Source: Methylobacterium amylolyticum (GTDB lineage: Bacteria > Pseudomonadota > Alphaproteobacteria > Rhizobiales > Beijerinckiaceae). Taken from it: a stretch of DNA of 64,000 bases. Positions 46,117-56,196 of the stretch are shown in pieces. Location: positions 62,001-126,000 of the forward strand of contig NZ_JAUYZI010000006.1 in assembly GCF_030700245.1 (NCBI RefSeq), read 5' to 3'. The notes beneath the pieces were generated by a model. The model saw only the letters and a list, made by a program, of their open reading frames with translations. It had not been told where the DNA came from and searched no databases. The position numbers and the translations under genes are program-made. Position 1 is the stretch's first letter; each line of letters begins with the position of its first letter.

Positions 46117-46791
46117 TCAGGCCCGGCGCATCCGCGCCTCGAACCGCCGGCTCATCACCGACATCGGGTAGCAGATCGCGAAGTAGATCAGCGCCGCGAT
46201 GGTGAAGACCTGAAACGGCTTGTAGGTGGCGTTGTTGATGACCTTGGCCGAGTAGGTCAGGTCGAAGAAGCCGATCACGACCGAGTAGGACGTGTTCTTG
46301 ACGATCTGCACCAGGAAGCCGACGGTCGGCGGCACGGCGATGCGCAGCGCCTGCGGCAGGATCACGTGGACGAAGCGCTGGAGGGGGCTGAGCGCGAGGC
46401 ACTCGGCCGCCTCCCACTGGGTGCGCGGCACCGCCTGGATGCAGCCCCGCCAGATCTCGCCGAGATAGGCGCCCGACCACAGGGTCATGGCGAGGCCGGC
46501 CGCGGCCAGCGCCGGCACCTCGAAGCCGCCGATGCTGACGCCGAAATAGACCACGAACATGATCACCGGCAGCGGCACGCCCTGCACCAGGGCGACGTAG
46601 GCCCCCGCCCCGTGGCGCAGCAGCCAGGAGCCGGCGCCCCCCTTCCGCTTGGCCCGGGCGAGCGCCAGCGGCAGGCCGACCAGCGTGCCGCCGAGGAAGC
46701 CCAGCAGCGACAGCACCAGCGTCCAGCCGGCGCCGCGGAAGATGAAGAGCAGTTGATCCCAGGTGAGACCGAGCCAGGTCACGTCGGGCAT
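46117..46791 (-). CDS. ABC transporter permease (HisM/GlnP type), first subunit
   Basis: 224 residues with about five membrane helices and the EAA loop AAECLALSPLQRFVHVILPQALR (the EAA-x3-G coupling region). The stop is 13 bases before the ATPase start. Pairs with the next permease as a heterodimer. Confidence 0.93.
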   Translation of the reverse strand: MPDVTWLGLTWDQLLFIFRGAGWTLVLSLLGFLGGTLVGLPLALARAKRKGGAGSWLLRHGAGAYVALVQGVPLPVIMFVVYFGVSIGGFEVPALAAAGLAMTLWSGAYLGEIWRGCIQAVPRTQWEAAECLALSPLQRFVHVILPQALRIAVPPTVGFLVQIVKNTSYSVVIGFFDLTYSAKVINNATYKPFQVFTIAALIYFAICYPMSVMSRRFEARMRRA

Positions 46792-46801
46792 GCCGGCCTC
46801 C

Positions 46802-47485
46802 TCAGAGCGGGGTGCCGAGGCGGCGGCGCCGCGGGAAGGCCACGGTCGCGCAGCCGAGCAGCACGAGCCGCAGGGCGGCGGCCAGCGCGACGTAGATCCC
46901 GGCGATCACGAGGTAGACCTCGAAGCCGCGGAAGGTGAAGGCCTGGATCTGGTAGGCGACCCCGGTCAGTTCCTCCGCCGAGATCTGCGACATGATCGAG
47001 GTCGCGAGCATCATCAGCACGAACTGGCTGACCAGCGCCGGGTAGACCCGCTCCACCGCCTGCGGGAGCTGGACGCCCCAGATCACCTGGCTTCGGGTGA
47101 GCGCGAGGCAGGAGGCCGCCTCGACCTGCCCCTTGGGGATCGACTCGAAGCCGGCGCGCATGATCTCGGCGGTGTAGGCGCCGACGTTGATCACCAGGGC
47201 GAGCACCGCGGCCGGGAAGGCGCCGATGCGCACCTGCAGCACGGCGAGCCCGAAGAACAGCCAGAACACCTGGATGACGAGCGGCGTGTTGCGGATCGCC
47301 TCGACGTAGACGATCGCGACCCGCCGCACCCAGGGCGGCCCGTACAGGCGCCCGACGGCGCAGAGGGTGCCGAGCAGGAAGCCGGGGAGGACCGAGGCCG
47401 CGGTCATGCCGAGCGTCAGCCACACGCCGCGCAGCAGTTCGGGTCCGTATTCGTCGAGAAACGCGAAGTCGAACTCATACGACAT
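46802..47485 (-). CDS. ABC transporter permease (HisQ/GlnP type), second subunit
   Basis: 227 residues. About five membrane helices; AIRNTPLVIQVFWLFFG is the family hallmark and EAASCLALTRSQVIWGVQLPQAVERV the ATPase-coupling loop. First gene of the leftward sugar-acid operon. The ATG at 47485 is chosen because sequence further upstream belongs to the divergent promoter. Confidence 0.93.
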   Translation of the reverse strand: MSYEFDFAFLDEYGPELLRGVWLTLGMTAASVLPGFLLGTLCAVGRLYGPPWVRRVAIVYVEAIRNTPLVIQVFWLFFGLAVLQVRIGAFPAAVLALVINVGAYTAEIMRAGFESIPKGQVEAASCLALTRSQVIWGVQLPQAVERVYPALVSQFVLMMLATSIMSQISAEELTGVAYQIQAFTFRGFEVYLVIAGIYVALAAALRLVLLGCATVAFPRRRRLGTPL

Positions 47486-47772
47486 GCGCGGTCCCCGGCT
47501 CTCTCCCACACAAACGCATCGCCCGTCCCCAAGGTCGGCCCTCGAGCGATGCCGTGCATCGTCGCGGTGATATGCTGGAATGTGCCGATGGATGGCGTTC
47601 ACCGGCCGATCAAAACGGCGCGACGACTGTGTTTCCTCGGGCAGCGGCGCCCTTCGGCGCTCTTGACTTCTCGACGGCTAACATGATTGAACATTGCACG
47701 CAATAGCCAATAAGCCGCCGCGCCGCCCACCGGATCCCGCCGGGGGCCCCGGGGCGGCCCGGAGGACACACC
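47486..47772. promoter_or_regulatory. Divergent promoter region with ATTGC-AC-GCAAT operator candidate
   Basis: 287 bases between the two divergent sugar-acid gene sets. The inverted repeat ATTGCACGCAAT (47693-47704) lies in its least GC-rich part. The same core TTGCACG recurs as GTTGCACGAAC at 50402-50412 before the zinc dehydrogenase. GntR/FCD regulators bind short inverted repeats of this kind, and a GntR gene is encoded here. Confidence 0.5.
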
Positions 47773-49308
47773 ATGCCGACCGCGCCCGACAGCGCCCCCG
47801 CCATCCGTCTCAACCCGGCCGACAACGTCGCCGTCGCCCGCTCCCGCATCGCGCCGGGGGCGGAGACCGGCTTCGGGGTCGCGGCCCTGGGGGAGGGGGT
47901 CCCGAGCGGGCACAAGGTGGCGATCGCGGAGATCGCCGCGGGGGCGCCGGTGACGAAGTACGGGCAGCTCATCGGCTACGCGACCCGGGAGATCGCGCCG
48001 GGCGAGCACATCCACCTGCACAACATGGCGATGCGCGACGGCGCCGTGGCGCACGAGTTCTGCGCCGACGCGCGGGCGACGCCGCTGCTGCCCGAGGCCG
48101 AGCGCCGGACCTTCCGGGGCTACCGCCGGCCGAACGGCGCCATCGGCACCCGCAACTACATCGGCATCCTCACCTCGGTGAACTGCTCGGCCACCGTCGC
48201 CAAGGCGACCGCCGACCTGATGAACCGCACCGGGCTGGCCAATCACCCGAACGTCGACGGGGTGGTGGCGCTGACCCACGGGGGCGGCTGCGCCCTCAAC
48301 ACCGCCACCGAGGGCTACCGGTTCCTGGCGCGCACGCTGTCCGGCTACGCCCGCAACCCGAACTTCGGCGGCATCCTGATCATCGGGCTCGGCTGCGAGA
48401 CCAACCACATCGGCAAGCTGATGGAGGAGTCGCGCCTCGCCGAGGGGCCGTTCCTGCGCACCATGACGATCCAGGGCATGGGCGGCACCCGCAAGACGGT
48501 GGAGGCGGCAGCGCAAGCGATCCGCGGCATGCTCGACGCCGTGAACGCGGTGGAGCGCGAGACCGTGCCGCTGTCGGGCCTTCGCCTCGCCCTCCAGTGC
48601 GGCGGCTCGGACGGCTACTCGGGCATCTCGGCCAATCCCGCCCTCGGCCACGCCGCCGACCTGCTGGTGCGGCACGGCGGCACGGCGGTCCTGTCCGAGA
48701 CCCCGGAGGTCTACGGGGCCGAGCACCTGCTCACCCGCCGGGCCGTCGATCCCGCCGTGGCTTCGAAGCTCGTCGAGCGCATCGACTGGTGGCGCGACTA
48801 CACCGCCCGCCACGGGGCGGAGCTGAACAACAACCCCTCCCACGGCAACAAGGCCGGCGGCCTCACCACGATCCTGGAGAAGTCGCTCGGTGCGGTCGCC
48901 AAGGGCGGGACCATGCCGCTGGAGGCGGTCTACGAGTATGCCGAGCCGATCGACCGCACCGGCTTCGTGTTCATGGACACGCCCGGCTACGATCCGGTGG
49001 CGGTGACGGGGCAGGTCGCGGGGGGCTGCAACGTCATCTGCTTCACCACCGGCCGCGGCTCGGTCTCCGGCTTCAAGCCGGCGCCCTGCATCAAGATCGC
49101 CACCAACTCCGAGATGTACAGCCACATGGAGGAGGACATGGACATCGATTGCGGGGGCATCGTCACCGGCACCGACACGATCGAGGCGGCGGGCGAGCGC
49201 ATCTTCGAGCGGATCATCGCGGTCGCCTCGGGCGAGCGCTCCTTAAGCGAGGGCTACGATTACGGCGACAACGAATTCGTCCCCTGGCCGCTCGGCGCCG
49301 TGACCTGA
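47773..49308 (+). CDS. UxaA-family altronate/galactarate-type dehydratase
   Basis: 511 residues. N-terminal SAF-like domain about 1-100 (with HIHLHN near residue 80), then the UxaA/GarD catalytic region: GYRRPNGAIGTRNYIGIL, TSVNCSATVA, LTHGGGCALNT, IIGLGCETN, LQCGGSDGYSGISANPA, NNPSHGNKAGGLTTI and FTTGRGSVSGFKPAPCIKIATN. It dehydrates a sugar acid to a 2-keto-3-deoxy acid using iron. Which acid (altronate, galactarate, arabonate and others) is open. The product would suit the keto-deoxy-acid enzymes encoded on the other side of the promoter. Confidence 0.92.
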   Translation: MPTAPDSAPAIRLNPADNVAVARSRIAPGAETGFGVAALGEGVPSGHKVAIAEIAAGAPVTKYGQLIGYATREIAPGEHIHLHNMAMRDGAVAHEFCADARATPLLPEAERRTFRGYRRPNGAIGTRNYIGILTSVNCSATVAKATADLMNRTGLANHPNVDGVVALTHGGGCALNTATEGYRFLARTLSGYARNPNFGGILIIGLGCETNHIGKLMEESRLAEGPFLRTMTIQGMGGTRKTVEAAAQAIRGMLDAVNAVERETVPLSGLRLALQCGGSDGYSGISANPALGHAADLLVRHGGTAVLSETPEVYGAEHLLTRRAVDPAVASKLVERIDWWRDYTARHGAELNNNPSHGNKAGGLTTILEKSLGAVAKGGTMPLEAVYEYAEPIDRTGFVFMDTPGYDPVAVTGQVAGGCNVICFTTGRGSVSGFKPAPCIKIATNSEMYSHMEEDMDIDCGGIVTGTDTIEAAGERIFERIIAVASGERSLSEGYDYGDNEFVPWPLGAVT

Positions 49309-49327
49309 CGGGCGCGCCCTGACGCCG

Positions 49328-50296
49328 ATGCTGGAGCGCCCGCGCCCCGCCTACGCGCTGATCGGCGACGCCCTGCGCGGGGCGATTCGGGACGGGCGGC
49401 TGCCGGCCGGGGCCGTCCTCGTCGAGAGCGCGCTGGCGGTCCTGTTCGGCGCGAGCCGCTCGCCGGTGAAGCAGGCGTTCGCGGCGCTTGAAAGCGAGGG
49501 GCTGGTGCGCCGCTTCGGCGGCCGCGGCGTGGTGGTCGGCGCCGCGGAGGCCGACCGGCGCATCGCCGTCACGCCGGACCTGCTCGGGCTCGGCGCCCCG
49601 GCGGAGGCCCGCGACGACGGCTGGACGGCCCTGTACTACCGGGTCGAGCGCGACATCATCCTGGCCTCGCTGTTCGGGCGGCCGCGGGTGAACGAGTTGG
49701 CGCTCGCCCGCCATCTCGGCGTCGGGCGCACCGTGGCGCGCAACCTGCTGGTGCGCGCCCAGGGCGTCGGGATCCTCGCCAAGGACGGCAACGCCCCCTG
49801 GCAGGTGGTGCCCCTCGACCGCGCCCGGATCGACCATCTCTACGAGCTGCGCATCGCCCTCGAACCGCCGCTGCTGCGCGCCGCGGTCGGACGCATCCCC
49901 GAGGCCGAGATCGCGGCGATGGAGGCGCGCCTGATCGAGGCGGCGCGCGCGATCCCCGCCCTCGACATCACCGCCCTCGACCGGCTGGAGACCGACCTGC
50001 ACGTCGCCTGCCTCGGCCACAGCCCGAACACGGAGATGGCCGAGGCCCTGCGCCGGACCCGGCGCCTGCTCGTCGTCGGCAAGCACATCCAGGACGCGCT
50101 GCCGGGCCGCCCCGGCATCGACCCGTTCATGGACGAGCACCTCGCGGTGCTGCGCGCCGTCCGGGCGGGCGACGCCGCGACGGCCGGGGCGGCGCTCGCC
50201 GCCCACCTCGTCTCCTCGCAGGAGAAGGCGGTGCAGCGGCTCGCGGCCTTCCACGCCGACCGGACCGGGGCGCCGCCCCCCTTCATCGCGGCCTGA
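49328..50296 (+). CDS. GntR/FCD regulator with two tandem winged-helix domains
   Basis: 322 residues, longer than ordinary FCD regulators (about 230). First winged helix about 8-72 (AYALIGDALRGAIRDGRLPAG, ASRSPVKQAFAALESEGLV). Second about 104-170 (ALYYRVERDIILASLFGRPRV, GVGRTVARNLLVRAQGVGIL). FCD ligand domain about 175-310 (LYELRIALEPPLLRAA, DLHVACLGHSPN, DEHLAVLRAVRAGD). It lies between the dehydratase and zinc dehydrogenase genes and probably controls both divergent sets. The duplicated DNA-binding domain could allow one protomer to contact two half-sites. Confidence 0.87.
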   Translation: MLERPRPAYALIGDALRGAIRDGRLPAGAVLVESALAVLFGASRSPVKQAFAALESEGLVRRFGGRGVVVGAAEADRRIAVTPDLLGLGAPAEARDDGWTALYYRVERDIILASLFGRPRVNELALARHLGVGRTVARNLLVRAQGVGILAKDGNAPWQVVPLDRARIDHLYELRIALEPPLLRAAVGRIPEAEIAAMEARLIEAARAIPALDITALDRLETDLHVACLGHSPNTEMAEALRRTRRLLVVGKHIQDALPGRPGIDPFMDEHLAVLRAVRAGDAATAGAALAAHLVSSQEKAVQRLAAFHADRTGAPPPFIAA

Positions 50297-50401
50297 CAGC
50301 CTCGCCGAGACAGCCTCGCCGAACCGGCTTCAAGTTCGCCCGCGCGTCGCGGTTTTCGGCGGCGCGCCCGGTTCCCCCGGCGCGAAACGACTCTACGAAT
50401 G

Positions 50402-50412
50402 GTTGCACGAAC
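50402..50412 (+). promoter_or_regulatory. GTTGCACGAAC operator candidate before the zinc dehydrogenase
   Basis: A short inverted repeat (GTT-GCACG-AAC) 52 bases before the dehydrogenase ATG, sharing TTGCACG with the 47693 site. The 167-base gap also has a good ribosome-binding site (GGGAGGGAAGCG) next to the ATG. Confidence 0.4.
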
Positions 50413-50463
50413 GAGGGCCGGCCCCGCCAGAAGGGCCGCGCCGCGGCGCCTGGGAGGGAAGCG

Positions 50464-51621
50464 ATGACCAAGCCCGACATCCGCGTGGCCACCTTCAGCG
50501 GGCCCGGCGCGGCGCCCCGCATCGAGAGCGTGCCCTGGCCGAAGGTCCCGGACAACGCCGCGCTGATCCAGATCGGCGCCTGCGGCGTCTGCGGCACCGA
50601 TCAGCACATCCTGAAGGGCCACTGGCCCAAGCCCCTGCCGTGGCCGTTCACGCTGGGCCACGAGATCGGCGGCGTCATCGTCGAGAAGGGCGCGCGCTTC
50701 ACCTGCGACTTCATGGAGAAGCCGCTCGACATCGGCTCGAAGGTGATGATCCCGCCGCTGATGCCGTGCGGGCACTGCTACTACTGCGTCCACTACCCCG
50801 AGCAGGCCAACAAGTGCCTGACCCCGGTCTATTACGGGCGCTATCTCGGCTTCGAGAAGGCGCCGCACCTGTGGGGCGGCTGGGCGGAGTACGTCTACGT
50901 CGATCTCGACATGCTGCCGGGCACCAAGGTCTACAAGCTGCCCGACGACATGTCCCTGCGCCTCGGCGCGCTCTCCGAGCCGCTGACCTCCTGCATCCGC
51001 GCCTTCAACCGGGCGGTGCGGGCCGGCGGCTTCAAGTGGGGCGACACCGTCGTCATCCAGGGCTCGGGGCCGATCGGCATCCTGGCGGTGGCCGCCGCCC
51101 GCGAGATGGGCGCGGGCCGGGTGATCTGCGTCGGCGCCCCCGAGGAGCCGCGCCTCGCCCTCGCGCGCCGCTTCGGCGCCGAGGCGACGGTGGACATCAC
51201 GCAGGTGACGACCCCCGAGGACCGGATCGCCCGGGTGCGCGAGATCGTCGGCGGGTTCGGCGCCGACCTCGTGATGGACTGCTCCGGCCACCCGAGCGCC
51301 GGCCCGGAGGGCATCGAGTTCCTGCGCGACGGCGGCACCTACGTGGAGATGGGCCAGTTCACGGATGCGGGGAAGATCGAGACCTCCTGGCACCGGATCT
51401 GCTCCAAGGATCTCAACGTGCTGGGCTCCTGGGCGTTCACCGGCAACGACCTGCCGCTCGGCGTCGACATGCTCTACCGCGCCCGGGACAAGTATCCCTG
51501 GCTCGACATGCAGACCGTCTACCCGTTCACCGAGGAGGGGGTCGCCAACGCGGTCGCCGACGCGATGGCGATGCGGACGGTGAAGTCGACGATCGTGCCG
51601 TTTCCCGAGCTGGTGGCCTGA
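50464..51621 (+). CDS. Zinc-dependent alcohol/polyol dehydrogenase (MDR superfamily)
   Basis: 385 residues. Catalytic zinc residues in GACGVCGTDQHIL and GHEIGGVI; structural zinc cysteines in MPCGHCYYCVHYPEQANKC; Rossmann motif GSGPIGILAVAAAREMGA. Resembles sorbitol/threonine dehydrogenases. The insertion FTCDFMEKPLDIGSK between the catalytic-domain strands is a bit longer than usual. It would oxidise a polyol or sugar entering through the adjacent ABC importer. Confidence 0.92.
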   Translation: MTKPDIRVATFSGPGAAPRIESVPWPKVPDNAALIQIGACGVCGTDQHILKGHWPKPLPWPFTLGHEIGGVIVEKGARFTCDFMEKPLDIGSKVMIPPLMPCGHCYYCVHYPEQANKCLTPVYYGRYLGFEKAPHLWGGWAEYVYVDLDMLPGTKVYKLPDDMSLRLGALSEPLTSCIRAFNRAVRAGGFKWGDTVVIQGSGPIGILAVAAAREMGAGRVICVGAPEEPRLALARRFGAEATVDITQVTTPEDRIARVREIVGGFGADLVMDCSGHPSAGPEGIEFLRDGGTYVEMGQFTDAGKIETSWHRICSKDLNVLGSWAFTGNDLPLGVDMLYRARDKYPWLDMQTVYPFTEEGVANAVADAMAMRTVKSTIVPFPELVA

Positions 51622-51682
51622 CAGGCGGCCAGATCCCTGCGGAGGATGGCCGGGAGGCGCTTGCTTTCCGGCCGCCGGTCGA

Positions 51683-51694
51683 TTTGTATTCAAA
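51683..51694. promoter_or_regulatory. TTTGTATTCAAA operator candidate before the CUT1 transporter genes
   Basis: An inverted repeat (TTTG-TATT-CAAA) in a GC-poor patch 45 bases before the ATPase start. It resembles GntR/FCD-type half-sites (TTGTAT..CAA), though not the TTGCACG core seen at the other two sites. Confidence 0.4.
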
Positions 51695-51738
51695 GCGCGG
51701 GAGCGGCCGGCAGAGCTGACCCGATGGGAGGGACGGGT

Positions 51739-52800
<1,062 letters not shown>

Positions 52801-52938
52801 CGGGACCTCGAGCCCCGATCGGGGCTGCCCGGGCCCGGGACCCAGGCCGGGCGCGAGACGAGAGGGGCCGGGCAAGGCCCCCGCGGACAGAACGACCGGT
52901 GCGACCAACCGGGACATGATCTAGGGAGAGCCGACACG

Positions 52939-54249
52939 ATGACCGTTCTCGATCGCCGTTCCCTCCTCGCGGGCGCCGCCGCGACGGGGCTCGCCGCCGG
53001 CGGCGACCTGCTGGGCTTCGCCCGGGCCTGGGCACAGGAGAGCGCCTGGAAGCCGGAGCCGGGCGCGAACCTGTCGCTGCTGCGCTGGAAGCGCTTCGTG
53101 CCCTCGGAGGACGAGGCGTTCATGCGGCTCGTGGACGCCTTCTCGAAGGCGACCGGCGTCAAGATGACGGTCACCAACGAGTCGTTCGACGACATCCAGC
53201 CCAAGGCGTCGGTGGCCGCCAACACCGGCCAGGGCCCGGACATGGTCTGGGGCCTGTACTCGTTCCCGGCCCTGTTCCCCGACAAGTGCCTGCCGATGGC
53301 CGACGTGGCCGAGTCCCTCGGCAAGAAGTACGGCCCCTGGTATCCCTCGGCCGAAGCCTACGGCAAGGTGAAGGGCAAGTGGATCGCCATCCCCGTGGCC
53401 TTCAACGGCGGCTATCCGAACTACCGGATCTCGGCGATGAAGAAGGCCGGGTTCGACAAGTTCCCCACCGACACCGCCGGCTTCCTCGAACTGTGCCGCG
53501 GCCTCAAGAAGAACAACACCCCGGCCGGCTTCGCGCTCGGCCACGCCACCGGCGACGGCAACTCCTGGTGCCACTGGGCCCTGTGGTCGCACGGCGGCTA
53601 CCTCGTGGACGCCAACGAGAAGATCATCATCAACTCGCCCGAGACGGCCAAGGCGCTCGAGTACGTGAAGGCGCTCTACGAGACCTTCATCCCCGGCACC
53701 GTCTCGTGGAATGACTCGTCCAACAACAAGGCGTTCCTGTCGGGCGAATTGTACCTGACCAACAACGGCATCTCGATCTACGCCGCGGCCAAGAGAGAGA
53801 ACCCGAAGATCGCCGAGGACATGGACCACGCGCTGTGGCCGATCGGCCCGGTCGGCAAGCCGACCGAGTTCCAGCTCGCCTTCCCGATCCTGGCCTACAC
53901 CTACACCAAGGCGCCCAACGCCTGTAAGGCGTTCATCGCGTTCATGATGGACGCGGCCAACTACAATCCCTGGTTGGAGGCGGCGCAGGGCTACCTGTGC
54001 GAGCCGATGAAGAACTACCCGAAGAACCCGGTCTGGACGATGGACCCGAAGAACGCGGTCTTCGCCGAGGCCGGCGCGCGCTCGCTCGCGGCCGGCGGCC
54101 TCGCCCCGGTCACCGAGAAGACCGCCGCCGCGCTCGCCGACTTCGTGGTCGTCGACATGTTCGCGAGCTACTGCACCGGCCGCGACGACGTGAAGGGGGC
54201 GATGCGCAACGCCGAGCGCGCGGCCCAGCGCATCTTCCGCAACGCCTGA
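52939..54249 (+). CDS. CUT1 sugar ABC transporter substrate-binding protein
   Basis: 436 residues. Tat-like signal (LDRRSLLAGAAATG, cleavage near AWA-QE). Mature protein has the large type II sugar-binding fold: LSLLRWKRFVPSEDEAFMRLVDAFSKATG, NTGQGPDMVWG, IPVAFNGGYPNYRISAMKKAGF, PAGFALGHATGDGNSWCHWALW. Many aromatic residues suit stacking on a sugar or polyol. The ligand is not determined. A Tat signal implies export after folding, unusual but not rare for this family in Methylobacterium. Confidence 0.93.
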   Translation: MTVLDRRSLLAGAAATGLAAGGDLLGFARAWAQESAWKPEPGANLSLLRWKRFVPSEDEAFMRLVDAFSKATGVKMTVTNESFDDIQPKASVAANTGQGPDMVWGLYSFPALFPDKCLPMADVAESLGKKYGPWYPSAEAYGKVKGKWIAIPVAFNGGYPNYRISAMKKAGFDKFPTDTAGFLELCRGLKKNNTPAGFALGHATGDGNSWCHWALWSHGGYLVDANEKIIINSPETAKALEYVKALYETFIPGTVSWNDSSNNKAFLSGELYLTNNGISIYAAAKRENPKIAEDMDHALWPIGPVGKPTEFQLAFPILAYTYTKAPNACKAFIAFMMDAANYNPWLEAAQGYLCEPMKNYPKNPVWTMDPKNAVFAEAGARSLAAGGLAPVTEKTAAALADFVVVDMFASYCTGRDDVKGAMRNAERAAQRIFRNA

Positions 54250-54303
54250 TCCGCCGCCGCGGGCGCCACGCGCCCGCGGCCCGCTCCCCACGGAGGCGAC
54301 AGC

Positions 54304-55260
54304 ATGGCGGACGCCGCCCTCACACACGACCGTCCCGCACCGGCCTCGGGCCGCACCGCCTGGGAGCGCCTGCGCGCGACCCGCGGCTGGGCCGGCTTCT
54401 GGTTCATGCTGCCGACCGCGCTGATCCTCGGCCTGTTCCTCGCCTACCCGCTGCTCAAGGGCATCTGGCTGTCGTTCACCAACGCCAAGATCGGCCGCGC
54501 GGGGGTGTTCATCGGCCTGGAGAACTACGAGTGGCTCTGGGACGACGACGTGTTCTGGCTGTCGGTGTTCAACACCTGCCTCTACACGGCGATCGCCTCG
54601 GTGGTGAAGTTCGGCGTCGGCCTGTACCTCGCGCTGCTCCTGAACAAGCACATCCCGTTCAAGTCGCTGGTGCGCTCGATCGTGCTGATCCCGTTCGTGG
54701 TCCCGACCGTGCTGTCGGCGATCGCGTTCTGGTGGATCTTCGACAGCCAGTTCTCGATCATCTCGTGGTCGCTGCGCCACCTGGGGATCATCGACGGCAA
54801 CATCGATTTCCTGGGGCGACCGGACATGGCCCGCGCCTGCGTGATCTTCGCCAACATCTGGCGCGGGGTGCCGTTCATCGCCATCACCCTGCTCGCCGGG
54901 CTCCAGACCGTGTCGCCCTCCCTGTACGAGGCCGCGACCATCGACGGCGCCTCGCCCTGGCAGATCTTCTACAAGATCACCCTGCCGCTGCTGACGCCGA
55001 TCATCGCGGTGGTGATGACCTTCTCGGTGCTGTTCACCTTCACCGACTTCCAGCTCATCTGGGCGATGACCCGCGGCGGGCCGGTGAACGCGACGCACCT
55101 GATGGCGACCCTGTCCTACCAGCGCGGCATCCTGTCGGGCTCGCTGGGGGAGGGCGCGGCGATCGCCACGGCGATGGTGCCGTTCCTTCTGGCCGCCATC
55201 GGCATCTCGTGGTTCGGCCTGCAACGGCGGGCGTGGCAGAGCGGGGGAGACGACCGATGA
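54304..55260 (+). CDS. CUT1 sugar ABC transporter permease (MalF/UgpA type)
   Basis: 318 residues, six membrane helices from about residue 35. The coupling loop EAATIDGASPWQIFYKITLPLLTP is the EAA motif. The TGA overlaps the start of the second permease (ATGA). Confidence 0.95.
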   Translation: MADAALTHDRPAPASGRTAWERLRATRGWAGFWFMLPTALILGLFLAYPLLKGIWLSFTNAKIGRAGVFIGLENYEWLWDDDVFWLSVFNTCLYTAIASVVKFGVGLYLALLLNKHIPFKSLVRSIVLIPFVVPTVLSAIAFWWIFDSQFSIISWSLRHLGIIDGNIDFLGRPDMARACVIFANIWRGVPFIAITLLAGLQTVSPSLYEAATIDGASPWQIFYKITLPLLTPIIAVVMTFSVLFTFTDFQLIWAMTRGGPVNATHLMATLSYQRGILSGSLGEGAAIATAMVPFLLAAIGISWFGLQRRAWQSGGDDR

Positions 55261-56192
55261 GAGCCCCGTCCCCGCCCGCACACGCGGACCCGACCCTGAG
55301 CGCGGCCACCGTCGCGCCCGCCCCGCTCACCGACAACTCGGAGGGCATGGCCTACCTCGACAAGCTGCCGCGGCGGATCGTGACGGTCTACCTGCCGCTG
55401 CTCGTCATCCTCGCGGTGCTGCTGTTCCCGTTCTACTGGATGGCGCTCACCGCCATCAAACCGGACGAGCAGTTGATCGACATGGAGCGGTACAACCCGT
55501 TCTTCGTGGTGTCGCCGACCCTCAAGCACATTCAGAAGCTGCTGTTCGAGACCCAGTACCCGCGCTGGCTGTGGAACACGATGTACGTCTCGGTGGCGGC
55601 CACCGCCCTGTCGCTGTTCGCCAGCGTGCTCGCCGCCTACGCCTGCGTGCGGGTGCGCTACCGCGGCGCGAGCTGGGTCGGGGCGGCGATCTTCCTCGCC
55701 TACCTCGTGCCGCCCTCGATCCTGTTCATCCCGCTCGCCACCATCATCCAGGCCTACGGGCTGTACGACTCGCCCCTGTCGCTGATCCTCGCCTACCCGA
55801 CCATCCTGATCCCGTTCTCCACCTGGCTGCTGATGGGCTACTTCAAGACCATCCCCTACGAGCTGGAGGAGTGCGCGCTGATGGACGGCGCCAGCCGCTG
55901 GCAGATCCTCGTCAAGATCATCCTGCCGCTCGCCTTCCCGGGGCTGATCTCGGCCGGCATCTTCTCGCTGACCCTGTGCTGGAACGAGTTCATCTACGCG
56001 CTCACGTTCCTGTCCTCGACGCAGAACAAGACCGTGCCGATCGCCGTGGTGAGCGAGTTCGTGGACGGCGACATCTACCGCTGGGGCTCGCTGATGGCCG
56101 GCGCCCTGCTCGGGTCGCTGCCCCTCGTGATCCTGTACTCGTTCTTCGTCGAGTACTACGTCTCCGCGCTCACGGGCGCCGTGAAGGAGTAG
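55257..56192 (+). CDS. CUT1 sugar ABC transporter permease (MalG/UgpE type)
   Basis: 311 residues. After a 40-residue cytosolic lead come six membrane helices. EAA loop: LEECALMDGASRWQILVKIILPLAFPG. LCWNEFIYAL is typical of MalG homologs. The start is fixed by the ATGA overlap with the first permease. The next gene begins four bases after the stop. Confidence 0.95.
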   Translation: MRAPSPPAHADPTLSAATVAPAPLTDNSEGMAYLDKLPRRIVTVYLPLLVILAVLLFPFYWMALTAIKPDEQLIDMERYNPFFVVSPTLKHIQKLLFETQYPRWLWNTMYVSVAATALSLFASVLAAYACVRVRYRGASWVGAAIFLAYLVPPSILFIPLATIIQAYGLYDSPLSLILAYPTILIPFSTWLLMGYFKTIPYELEECALMDGASRWQILVKIILPLAFPGLISAGIFSLTLCWNEFIYALTFLSSTQNKTVPIAVVSEFVDGDIYRWGSLMAGALLGSLPLVILYSFFVEYYVSALTGAVKE

Positions 56193-56196
56193 CCGG

